Translations under genes and position numbers: made by a program
NCBI GenBank assembly: GCA_031424795.1
Contig: JANPIC010000104.1
Location: forward strand, 1 to 5,989
DNA: 5,989 nt
Source of the DNA: Aalborgiella sp031424795
GTDB lineage: Bacteria; Pseudomonadota; Gammaproteobacteria; Burkholderiales; Burkholderiaceae_C
Reading direction: 5' to 3'
In this document: positions 1-5,405 of the stretch, piece by piece
Layout: every line of letters begins with the position of its first letter
How positions within the stretch are numbered: position 1 is the stretch's first letter
Notes under the pieces: generated by a model
Seen by the model: the letters and a program-made list of their open reading frames with translations, nothing else
Database searches by the model: none
Told to the model about the DNA's origin: nothing

Positions 1-253
1 GTACAACCACATCGCCGGGTTGGATTTGCTCTGCCACCACGTGCAGCATCCAGTTGTCGCCCGGCTGCGTCAGCACGGTGACGGCTGTGCCGCAGATTTT
101 GGCACCAGCGTAGATAGGGCGCATGTACGGCTTCATCAGCCCGACGCGGCCTTGCGCTTCGTGGATGGTGGCAACACCGAATTTGGCGAGCTGGGCAACG
201 GCTGCTTTGTCGGCACGGTTGATGTTGCGTTTGACGATTCCGAGTGTGGTCAT
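1..253 (-). CDS. ligK: 4-carboxy-4-hydroxy-2-oxoadipate aldolase, LigK/PmdF type (N-terminal part; gene continues beyond the left edge)
   Basis: This cytoplasmic aldolase of the RraA-like fold splits 4-carboxy-4-hydroxy-2-oxoadipate into pyruvate and oxaloacetate, the last step of the protocatechuate 4,5-cleavage pathway; family members also decarboxylate oxaloacetate. Only the first 84 residues are in the window, of roughly 225-230 expected. They start MTTLGIVKRNINRADK and include the family-typical stretches GRVGLMKPYMRPIYAG (about residues 35-50), GTAVTVL (55-61) and QPGDNWM..VAEQIQPGD (63-81). The metal-binding Asp and the catalytic Arg of the family lie further on and cannot be checked. 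The ATG at 253 is supported by an AGGA ribosome-binding site at 261-264, seven bases upstream. The gene follows the hydratase gene after only 29 bp on the same strand, so the two are almost certainly cotranscribed. Identification is from remembered family sequence; a generic RraA-like protein is the alternative, but the neighbour makes that unlikely. Confidence 0.9.
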   Translation of the reverse strand, partial: MTTLGIVKRNINRADKAAVAQLAKFGVATIHEAQGRVGLMKPYMRPIYAGAKICGTAVTVLTQPGDNWMLHVVAEQIQPGDVVV

Positions 254-282
254 GATGATTTCCTGGATTAAATAGGGTTGGT

Positions 283-1329
283 TTAGATGTTTTTTGCCTT
301 GAGCGCCGCATCCAGACGCGGGAACACGCGGCGGGTGTTGCCTTCGTAGATCTGGTAACGATCCGCGTCGCTCAAAATTTTGGACGCTTCGATGTAGCGC
401 TTGGTGTCGTCGTAGTAGTTGCCGGTTTCGGGGTCGATACCGCGGACTGCGCCTATCATTTCAGAGGCAAACAACACGTTTTTGACCGGAATCACGGTGT
501 TGAGCAAGTCAATGCCGGGCTGGTGGTAGACGCAGGTGTCGAAGTAGATGTTGTTGAGCAAATGGTCTTGCAGCAGGGGCTTTTTCAGCTCTTGCGCCAA
601 GCCACGGAAGCGACCCCAGTGGTAGGGCACCGCGCCGCCGCCGTGCGGGATCAAAAAGCGCAGGGTGGGGAATTCTTTGAATAAATCGCTGGTCAGGCAC
701 TGCATAAACGCCGTGGTGTCGGCGTTCAAATAATGCGCCCCAGTCGTATGGAAGCAGCTGTTGCAGCTGGTGGAAACGTGAATCATCGCGGGGATGTCGT
801 ATTCGACCATCTTTTCGTAGATCGGGTACCAAGCTTTGTCAGACAGCGGTGGCGAAGTCCAGTGGCCGCCGCTTGGGTCTGGGTTCAGGTTGATGCCGAC
901 ATTGCCGTATTCTTTGACGCACTTTTCCAGCTCGGGGATGCAGGTCGCAGGGTCCACGCCGGGGGACTGCGGCAGCATGGCGGCACCGATGAAGTTGTCG
1001 GGGAAGAGCTCTGCCACGCGGAAGCAGAGTTCGTTGCAAATCGCCGCCCAAGTCGATGAGACGTTGAAATCGCCAATGTGGTGTGCCATGAAGCTGGCGC
1101 GGGGGCTGAAAATCGTCAAATCGCTGCCGCGCTCGCGCATGAGTTTGAGCTGGTTCAACTCGATGGACTCGCGCAATTCGTCGTCGCTGATGACCAGTTC
1201 GGACACTTTGGGCATGCTGGCGGGGTCTTTGATGCCGGCGATTTGGCGGTTGCGCCAGTTTTCCAGCGCCTTGGGCGCGGTGGTGTAGTGGCCGTGGCAG
1301 TCGATGATCAAGGGTTTTTGTTGGCTCAT
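283..1329 (-). CDS. ligJ: 4-oxalomesaconate hydratase, LigJ/PmdE type (amidohydrolase family)
   Basis: This 348-residue cytoplasmic enzyme adds water to 4-oxalomesaconate to give 4-carboxy-4-hydroxy-2-oxoadipate, the substrate of the aldolase encoded next. It belongs to the amidohydrolase-2 (COG2159) family. The N-terminal DCHGHYTTAP has the HxH metal motif (His12, His14). A further His lies in PAMIHVST (His184), another in IPHGGG (His229), and a Glu in FASEMIGAVRG (Glu290). Their spacing matches the zinc ligands I recall for Sphingobium LigJ (His6, His8, His178, Glu284) with a constant +6 offset, so the active site looks complete. Length is normal (LigJ about 341). The ATG at 1329 places the HxH motif at the usual distance; its ribosome-binding site is weak (GAAAGA-like). 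It sits 29 bp ahead of the aldolase gene and 159 bp after the ModA-like gene on the same strand. The pmdE name is used in Comamonas. Confidence 0.93.
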   Translation of the reverse strand: MSQQKPLIIDCHGHYTTAPKALENWRNRQIAGIKDPASMPKVSELVISDDELRESIELNQLKLMRERGSDLTIFSPRASFMAHHIGDFNVSSTWAAICNELCFRVAELFPDNFIGAAMLPQSPGVDPATCIPELEKCVKEYGNVGINLNPDPSGGHWTSPPLSDKAWYPIYEKMVEYDIPAMIHVSTSCNSCFHTTGAHYLNADTTAFMQCLTSDLFKEFPTLRFLIPHGGGAVPYHWGRFRGLAQELKKPLLQDHLLNNIYFDTCVYHQPGIDLLNTVIPVKNVLFASEMIGAVRGIDPETGNYYDDTKRYIEASKILSDADRYQIYEGNTRRVFPRLDAALKAKNI

Positions 1330-1383
1330 GGTTGTCTTTCAGGCGGTTTTTTTAAGAATTAACGTGGATGGGGTTTTGCGAAA

Positions 1384-1484
1384 ATTCCCCTTCATTTGAA
1401 GGGGTGGCGCGAAGCGACGGGGTAGCTGCAGCGCGGGAGATTGCTACCCCGCCCGTTGGGCACCCCTTCACATTGAAGGGGAAT
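1384..1484. repeat. 101-bp palindromic extragenic repeat (REP/MITE-like)
   Basis: The ends are a perfect 11-bp inverted repeat, ATTCCCCTTCA (1384-1394) and TGAAGGGGAAT (1474-1484). Each end is also its own hairpin: CCCCTTCA-TT-TGAAGGGG (1387-1404) and CCCCTTCA-CAT-TGAAGGGG (1463-1481). An inner 9-bp pair, CGGGGTAGC (1418-1426) and GCTACCCCG (1443-1451), closes a 16-base loop. The two arms of about 42 bases pair almost throughout, with one unpaired interior block. From memory, similar GAAGGGGTGGC...ACGGGGTAG palindromes are widely dispersed between genes in many proteobacterial genomes; that could not be searched here. It ends four bases before the stop codon of the ModA-like gene and lies between that gene and ligJ. 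On the minus strand its last hairpin is followed by AATTTT, so it could stabilise, attenuate or terminate the leftward transcript. It has no coding potential. Confidence 0.85.
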
Positions 1485-1488
1485 AAAG

Positions 1489-2175
1489 TCATTGAATAAC
1501 CCCCATACCTTGCCGCAATTTTGCAGCTGTAGCAGCGGGTGATGTCATGTAAGCCAGCATCTCGCGCACCGCGTCAGCCTGTCTGGAAGCCGTGCACACA
1601 CCGGCTGAAAACGTGGTGGTGATTTGAATTTCTGGCGGCAATGGCCCCACGATGCTGATGCCATCTAAATGAATCAATTCGCTGCGTTGCTGAAAACCCA
1701 GTTCCACCTCGCCTTTGGCCACCAACGAGCCGACCGGCACGCCCGGTGGCGCTTGCACGATGCGCGATGCAATTTGCTCGGCAATACCCCAGCGTTCAAA
1801 CAATTTAGCCAGTGCCACGCCGCTAGGGCCTGTGGAGTAGCTGATGGTTTTGGCTGCTATGACGGCTTGTTTGACAGCGGCTTCAGAGGAGATATCAGGC
1901 ATTGTTGCACCTGCTTTAACCGCGACCGCTACGCCAGAATTGACCAAATTGACCTTGCTTGTTGGGTCAATGTAGCCTGCGTCTATGAGCTTGTCTATCG
2001 CGTCTGACGCCAAAACGATCACGTCAAAAGGTTCGCCTGCTTGCACGCGCTTGGCTGCATCGACGCCGCCTACGGATTCGATGTGGATAGCAATGCCAGC
2101 CTGTTTTGTGTAATCAGCCACCAATTCCGCCAACAATTGACGGGTTGCCATAGAGGAAATGCCTTGAATCGTCAT
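1489..2175 (-). CDS. ModA-like substrate-binding-domain protein without signal peptide
   Basis: This 228-residue protein has the fold of type 2 periplasmic binding proteins, closest to the molybdate-binding ModA/PBP-like family. Visible family features are the N-terminal ISSMATRQLLAELVADY helix after a short strand, SVGGVDAAKRVQAGEPFDVIVLASDAIDKLI (about residues 34-64), the strand VNSGVAVAVKAGA (78-90), YSTGPSGVALAKLFERWG (113-130), PVGSLVAKGEVELGFQQRSE (147-166) and a C-terminal helix. It starts directly at the first strand, with no hydrophobic leader, lipobox or Tat motif, and no alternative upstream start supplies one, so it is predicted to stay in the cytoplasm. It is the first gene of the leftward set ahead of ligJ, where Comamonas pmd operons carry, from memory, pmdU and pmdK. 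No permease or ATPase gene is adjacent. The substrate is unknown. No clear ribosome-binding site precedes the ATG at 2175. Molybdate binding should not be assumed. Confidence 0.72.
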   Translation of the reverse strand: MTIQGISSMATRQLLAELVADYTKQAGIAIHIESVGGVDAAKRVQAGEPFDVIVLASDAIDKLIDAGYIDPTSKVNLVNSGVAVAVKAGATMPDISSEAAVKQAVIAAKTISYSTGPSGVALAKLFERWGIAEQIASRIVQAPPGVPVGSLVAKGEVELGFQQRSELIHLDGISIVGPLPPEIQITTTFSAGVCTASRQADAVREMLAYMTSPAATAAKLRQGMGVIQ

Positions 2176-2187
2176 GTTGTCGTCGTG

Positions 2188-2201
2188 TTTGTCATGACAA
2201 A
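2188..2201. promoter_or_regulatory. Perfect 14-bp palindrome ahead of the ModA-like gene (possible operator)
   Basis: TTTGTCATGACAAA reads identically on both strands and lies 13 bases upstream of the ATG at 2175. It would sit at the transcription start of the nearer leftward promoter candidate (-35 at 2226-2231, -10 at 2203-2208), a usual place for a repressor operator. The shape resembles operators of GntR- or MarR-type regulators, but no such regulator gene is in the window, so the cognate protein is unknown. A chance palindrome of this length in a short gap is unlikely but not excluded. Confidence 0.4.
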
Positions 2202-2202
2202 G

Positions 2203-2256
2203 ATTGTGCGTTGAAAGGCGAGCCGTGTGAAGGTCTGGCAGCGCCTAGCAGTTATA
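2203..2256 (-). promoter_or_regulatory. Candidate leftward promoters for the catabolic operon
   Basis: Two candidates are visible on the minus strand. The distal one has a -10 box TATAAC (2256-2251, 5 of 6) and no recognisable -35, which fits an activator-dependent promoter; its start near 2244 would put the LysR half-sites at about -24, -40 and -61. The proximal one has TTCACA (2231-2226, 5 of 6) and CACAAT (2208-2203, 4 of 6) spaced 17 bases, starting near 2196. Both are weak by sequence. The distal one is preferred because its geometry relative to the half-sites is typical of LysR-type activation. Confidence 0.35.
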
Positions 2257-2264
2257 TGAAAAAT

Positions 2265-2308
2265 GAATAACCGAATTGACGTTATTCTCAAGTTGATACT
2301 AGAATACC
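2265..2308. promoter_or_regulatory. Putative LysR operator with three GAATAAC-type half-sites
   Basis: GAATAAC (2265-2271), its exact reverse complement GTTATTC (2281-2287) and GAATACC (2302-2308, 6 of 7) occur in alternating orientation, with centres 16 and 21 bp apart. The first two form a perfect 7-bp dyad around 9 bases; the last two form a second dyad (TATTCT-N12-AGAATA, 2283-2306). An array of a dyad plus an extra half-site between a LysR-type gene and its divergent target is the usual arrangement of recognition and activation sites. The array overlaps the -35 and -10 of the lysR promoter, so negative autoregulation is expected. Binding by the adjacent LysR protein is inferred from position. 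Confidence 0.55.
2276..2305 (+). promoter_or_regulatory. Predicted sigma70-type promoter of the lysR gene
   Basis: TTGACG (2276-2281, 5 of 6) and TAGAAT (2300-2305, 5 of 6) are separated by 18 bases, the best consensus promoter I see in the window. The predicted transcription start is at about 2311-2312, which is the ATG of lysR, so the message may have no leader. The promoter overlaps the half-site array. Confidence 0.55.
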
Positions 2309-2310
2309 CC

Positions 2311-3198
2311 ATGGAACTCGAACAAATCGAATACTTCGTCCGCGTGGCAGAGCTGGGTAGTTTTACCCGTGCCTCCCGAGCACTGAACATGGCGCAACCC
2401 GCACTGAGCCGCAAGATTCGGCAGCTCGAGGTTGAGCTGCGGCAAAACCTGCTGGTGCGCAATGGCCGTGGCGCTGCGCCTACCGAGGCGGGCAAGCTGC
2501 TGTTGGAGCATGGGCGCGGCATTTTGCACCAGGTGCAGCGCCTGCGTGAAGAGCTGGGTCGTGTGCGCGGCTCGCTGGCGGGGCGCGTGGCGATTGGCTT
2601 GCCGCCCAGCATCGCCAAAGTGCTGACCGTGTCGCTCACGCGCGAGTTTCGCGCCAAATTGCCGCAAGCGGCACTGTCTATCAGTGAGGGTTTGTCCGTG
2701 GCCATGCAAGAATCCATCATCAACGGTAAGCTAGATATTGCTTTGCTGTACGGTGCAGTGCCAACACCAGGCTTGGAAATCACGCACTTGCTGGATGAAG
2801 ACTTGTTTTTGGTGCAACGACAGAGTCAACGCAACCAATCTGATGCGGTAACGCTGAAAGACGTCGCCGCCTTGCCGCTCATCATTCCCACCCGCCCCAA
2901 TGCGATTCGTATGCTGGTGGAGTCTGAAATGGCCAATATCGATTGCCACCCCAACATTGCCCTAGAAATCGACGGCGTGCCGGCTATTTTGGACTTGGTG
3001 CTGGATGGCGCTGGCTGCGCCGTGCTGTCGAAAAACGCCGTCACCACCTCGGGGCAAGCGAGCTTGTTTTCCGTGCGGCCCATTGCGGGGCTGTACAGCA
3101 AATTGTCTATCGCTGTCAGCTCGCAGCGCCCCGCCACGCTGACGCAGCAAGCCATGCTAGAGTTGATGCAGCAGCTGGTAAAAACCAATTTTCAATAA
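2311..3198 (+). CDS. LysR-type transcriptional regulator, divergent from the catabolic operon
   Basis: This 295-residue cytoplasmic DNA-binding protein has the standard LysR layout: a winged HTH at residues 1-60 (MELEQIEYFVRVAELGSFTR, ASRALNMAQPALSRKIRQLE, then LLVRNGRGAAPTEAG), a linker helix at about 62-90, and a LysR substrate-binding domain from about 92 (GRVAIGLPPS, LDIALLYG at 141-148, DGAGCAVLS at 232-240). The start at 2311 is chosen because LysR proteins normally begin a few residues before the FVRVAE helix; an in-frame ATG at 2263 would add 16 unusual residues and place the promoter and operator inside the gene. No ribosome-binding site precedes 2311, which fits a leaderless message. 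Its position suggests that it controls the leftward protocatechuate genes, like PmdR of Comamonas, with a pathway aromatic acid as likely effector. Effector and target are inferred. The shikimate dehydrogenase gene follows after 63 bp. Confidence 0.92.
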   Translation: MELEQIEYFVRVAELGSFTRASRALNMAQPALSRKIRQLEVELRQNLLVRNGRGAAPTEAGKLLLEHGRGILHQVQRLREELGRVRGSLAGRVAIGLPPSIAKVLTVSLTREFRAKLPQAALSISEGLSVAMQESIINGKLDIALLYGAVPTPGLEITHLLDEDLFLVQRQSQRNQSDAVTLKDVAALPLIIPTRPNAIRMLVESEMANIDCHPNIALEIDGVPAILDLVLDGAGCAVLSKNAVTTSGQASLFSVRPIAGLYSKLSIAVSSQRPATLTQQAMLELMQQLVKTNFQ

Positions 3199-3261
3199 AA
3201 TTTCCAAACAGTAATTTCTCTTTTTTCAATAATTTTTAACTTCAACTTTGATTTAAACAAG

Positions 3262-4137
3262 ATGAGCACACATTCCCCTTTCAAACTTGCCGGCATCATG
3301 GGCTGGCCCGTGGGTCACTCTCGCTCTCCCAGCATCCACAATTACTGGATCAAGCAACATGCGTTGAATGGCGCTTACGTGTATCTGCCCGTCAATCCTG
3401 CGAATTCTGACGACCTGAAAGCCGCGCTCAAAGGCTTGTCCGTCATGGGTTTTGCAGGCTGCAATCTCACTTTGCCGCACAAAGTCATGGCGTTGCCGAT
3501 GGTGGATCGTTTGGACGCCACGGCCAAACGCATGGGCGCGATCAACACCATTGTGGTTGAGGCAGATGGCTCTTTGAGCGGCTACAACAACGACGGCTAC
3601 GGCTACATCCAAAGCTTGCTGGTGGCCAAGCCGGACTGGCAGGCGGACGCCGGCCCAGCCTTGATCATGGGCGCAGGCGGCGCGGCGCGTGCGGTGCTGG
3701 TGAGCTTGGCGGAAAAGGGCGTGAAAGACATCCGCATTTGCAACCGCACCGATGCAGCAGCACAAGATTTGGTCGCTGTGTTTAAAGACGATTTCGCACA
3801 AAATTTAGGCACAAAGCTCACCGCGGTGCCGTGGGATCAGCGTCATCAAGCGCTCGCTGATGTGGCTTTGCTCGTCAACACCACCAGTCAAGGCATGGGG
3901 AGCAACCCGCCTTTGGATATCAGTTTAGACCTGTTGCCAACAACGGCTCTGGTCTCCGACGTGGTCTACATCCCCATGGAAACGCCGCTCTTAAAAGCCG
4001 CCAAAGCGCGTGGCAACCCCACAGCCGGTGGCTTGAACATGCTCTTGCACCAAGCCCGCCCTGCGTTTCAAAAATGGTTTGGCGTACTGCCAGAGGTGAC
4101 ACCTGAGTTGATCAAACAGGTGGAAGCGACGTTTTAG
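3262..4137 (+). CDS. Shikimate dehydrogenase family protein (AroE-like, probably a catabolic paralogue)
   Basis: The family interconverts shikimate (or quinate) and 3-dehydroshikimate (or 3-dehydroquinate) with NAD(P). The 291-residue protein has both domains. The substrate domain shows GWPVGHSRSP (Ser20, Ser22), NLTLPHK with the catalytic Lys74, GAINT with Asn95, and the catalytic Asp111 in GYNNDGYG. The Rossmann domain shows MGAGGAARAVL (136-146), NRT (161-163), the AroE NADP-type motif, NTTSQGM (206-212) and the closing GLNMLLHQA with Gln264. Asn110 stands where the usual NTDG motif has Thr. The GWPVGHSRSP..HNYW region reminds me of alphaproteobacterial-type enzymes rather than the AroE next to mtgA in betaproteobacteria. 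Beside protocatechuate genes it may make 3-dehydroshikimate for conversion to protocatechuate; this is inference, since no dehydratase gene is visible. It may be cotranscribed with lysR. The ATG at 3262 has only a weak upstream AACAAG. A biosynthetic AroE role remains possible. Confidence 0.88.
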   Translation: MSTHSPFKLAGIMGWPVGHSRSPSIHNYWIKQHALNGAYVYLPVNPANSDDLKAALKGLSVMGFAGCNLTLPHKVMALPMVDRLDATAKRMGAINTIVVEADGSLSGYNNDGYGYIQSLLVAKPDWQADAGPALIMGAGGAARAVLVSLAEKGVKDIRICNRTDAAAQDLVAVFKDDFAQNLGTKLTAVPWDQRHQALADVALLVNTTSQGMGSNPPLDISLDLLPTTALVSDVVYIPMETPLLKAAKARGNPTAGGLNMLLHQARPAFQKWFGVLPEVTPELIKQVEATF

Positions 4138-4160
4138 GGTGATTTTTAGGCTAAATATGC

Positions 4161-4210
4161 CTCTAGCCGGTGTATTTATTGCCTAAATTGCTATTTAATT
4201 TATAGTAAAT
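4161..4210. repeat. Upstream copy of a dispersed repeat flanking the receptor gene
   Basis: Bases 4161-4210 align without gaps to 5291-5340 with 42 of 50 identical; extending left to 4141 and 5271 gives 54 of 70. The conserved core includes TAGCCGG, GTATTTATTGCCT, GCTATT and TATAGTAA. This copy ends at the base before the receptor ATG, so the whole 5' untranslated region of that gene lies in the repeat. From memory, related TAGCTATTAAA..ATAGTA segments recur between genes in Comamonadaceae; no search was possible. Confidence 0.75.
4179..4206 (+). promoter_or_regulatory. Promoter-like sequence inside the upstream repeat copy
   Basis: TTGCCT (4179-4184, 4 of 6) and TATAGT (4201-4206, 5 of 6) are spaced 16 bases. 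Both boxes and the spacing are kept in the other repeat copy (5309-5336). A start near 4213 would fall on the first receptor codons, so either the message is nearly leaderless and translation begins at the ATG at 4217 or 4223, or this is not the promoter used. Confidence 0.3.
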
Positions 4211-5254
4211 ATGAGCATGTACATGAACAAAAATTTTTCTCAATCACCATCCGCGTCACGCCGTCGGTTGCTGGCAGGTTTGGCCACAGCGGCTGTTTTG
4301 CCCGCAAGTTTTGCGCAGTCTAAAAAAGCCGCCGTGCTTGCCGCGCCCGCTCCAGCGTGGCCAACCAAACCCGTCCGCATCATTGTCGGCTTTCCCGCCG
4401 GCAGTTCGCCCGACATGCTGGCCAGGCTATTGACCGAGCCGTTGGCCAAAGCGTTTGGGCAACCTTTCCTCATTGAAAACAAACCCGGTGCAGGTGGCAA
4501 CATTGGGGTCGATTTGGTCGCCAAGGCGACGGACGAGCACACCCTTGGCGTCAACATCAACGGCCCGCTCACGTCCGCCAAGCAGTTGTACAGCAAGCTG
4601 CCGTTTGACCCCGTGCGCGATTTGCGCCCCATTTCACTCATCGCCAGCAGCCCGCTGCTGCTGGTGGGCGCGGCCAGTTTGCCAGCCAACACCCTGCCAG
4701 AGCTGATGGTGTACGCCAAAGCGCAGGGCGACAAGCTGAATTACGGCTCAGTCGGCGCAGGTTCAGGCGCGCACTTGACCATGGAGCTGTTCAAATCACA
4801 AAGCGGCATCACACCCACACACATTCCCTACCCAGGCTATGCGCAAGTCATCACCGCGATGATAGGTAAACAGGTTGATTTAGGCTTCATGGTGCCGTCC
4901 GCCGCCGTCGCGCAGGCCAAAGCAGGGCGGGTGAAACTGTTCGCCGTCAGCACTTCGTCACGTTCAACCCTGCTGCCAGAGCTGCCCACGGTGGCAGAGG
5001 GCGCAAATCTGCCCAAGTTTGACGCTGCGGTGTGGAACGGCGTTTTCGGCCCCGCATCCATGCCCGAAGCCACAGCCAGACGTATCGCCGACGAAATCGC
5101 CAAAATCGTCCGCACCCCAGACATCCGCCAGCGCCTGTTTGACCAAGGCTGGCAAGCCCTAGGCACAGCCCCCGAAGGCTTGGCGCTGCGCATGCAGGCG
5201 GACACGGCGTTGTGGGGCGGGGTGATTGCTAAGACGGGGACGAAGCTGGATTAG
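4211..5254 (+). CDS. Bug/TctC-family periplasmic solute-binding receptor (orphan)
   Basis: This 347-residue receptor belongs to the tripartite tricarboxylate transporter receptor (TctC/Bug) family, whose members bind carboxylates and related small acids in the periplasm. Residues 1-35 form an export signal: twin arginines in SRRRLLAG, a hydrophobic stretch to VLPA, and likely cleavage after SFA (35/36); SRRRLL makes Tat export possible. The mature part shows family motifs WPTKPVRIIVGFPAGSSPD (50-68), NKPGAGGNIG (90-99), LNYGSVGAGSGAHL (176-189), the IGKQVDLGF segment (218-226), LFAVSTSSRSTLLPELPTVAE (243-263) and W.GVFGPASMP (275-285). Length is slightly above the usual 320-330 because of the N-terminal extension. 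Starts at 4211, 4217 and 4223 are all in frame and none has a clear ribosome-binding site; the first is used. No TctA/TctB membrane genes are adjacent, as is common for Bug genes. Shikimate, quinate or an aromatic acid are possible ligands from context only. Confidence 0.9.
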   Translation: MSMYMNKNFSQSPSASRRRLLAGLATAAVLPASFAQSKKAAVLAAPAPAWPTKPVRIIVGFPAGSSPDMLARLLTEPLAKAFGQPFLIENKPGAGGNIGVDLVAKATDEHTLGVNINGPLTSAKQLYSKLPFDPVRDLRPISLIASSPLLLVGAASLPANTLPELMVYAKAQGDKLNYGSVGAGSGAHLTMELFKSQSGITPTHIPYPGYAQVITAMIGKQVDLGFMVPSAAVAQAKAGRVKLFAVSTSSRSTLLPELPTVAEGANLPKFDAAVWNGVFGPASMPEATARRIADEIAKIVRTPDIRQRLFDQGWQALGTAPEGLALRMQADTALWGGVIAKTGTKLD

Positions 5255-5289
5255 ATGCTGTGAAAGTGCCAATTTAGAGGTAAATAATG

Positions 5290-5340
5290 ACTATAGCCGG
5301 CGTATTTATTGCCTGAATAGCTATTAAAAATATAGTAATT
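5290..5340. repeat. Downstream copy of the dispersed repeat flanking the receptor gene
   Basis: This is the partner of 4161-4210, 1130 bp away in the same orientation. This copy has better internal symmetry: ACTATA (5290-5295) pairs with TATAGT (5331-5336) and the 10-bp palindrome AATAGCTATT (5316-5325) lies between them. It lies 35 bp after the receptor stop codon and begins an AT-rich stretch leading to the toxin gene. It also keeps the TTGCCT-N16-TATAGT promoter-like pair (5309-5336). No transposase or target-site duplication is evident. Confidence 0.75.
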
Positions 5341-5405
5341 TTTGATTTTAATGCTCTCAATTTTGCTTTCTCAAATGGGAGAGTAAATGCAAATTCAATA
5401 CAATA

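Noticed and set aside
836..1288. Open frame antisense to the hydratase gene (150 codons)
   Set aside because: It is a shadow of the well-supported ligJ gene on the opposite strand with no family resemblance.
1384..1484. Palindrome as a CRISPR-like or attachment site
   Set aside because: There is a single unit with no spacer periodicity, and no tRNA, integrase or second copy is nearby; an extragenic palindromic repeat fits better.
2263..2310. In-frame ATG at 2263 as the lysR start, adding 16 residues
   Set aside because: It lacks a ribosome-binding site, the added residues do not fit LysR N termini, and the promoter and half-sites would fall inside the gene.
2172..2783. Long open frame antisense to lysR (about 200 codons)
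   Set aside because: It mirrors the LysR gene, its composition is unlike a real protein, and it has no ribosome-binding site.
4148..4168. AGGC/GCCT and GGCTA/TAGCC pairs as a terminator after the dehydrogenase gene
   Set aside because: The stems are 4-5 bp, compete with each other, and lack a T-run; they are partly explained by the repeat.
5354..5383. CTCTC/GAGAG inverted repeat as a terminator after the receptor gene
   Set aside because: The stem is only 5 bp around a 20-base loop and no T-run follows.
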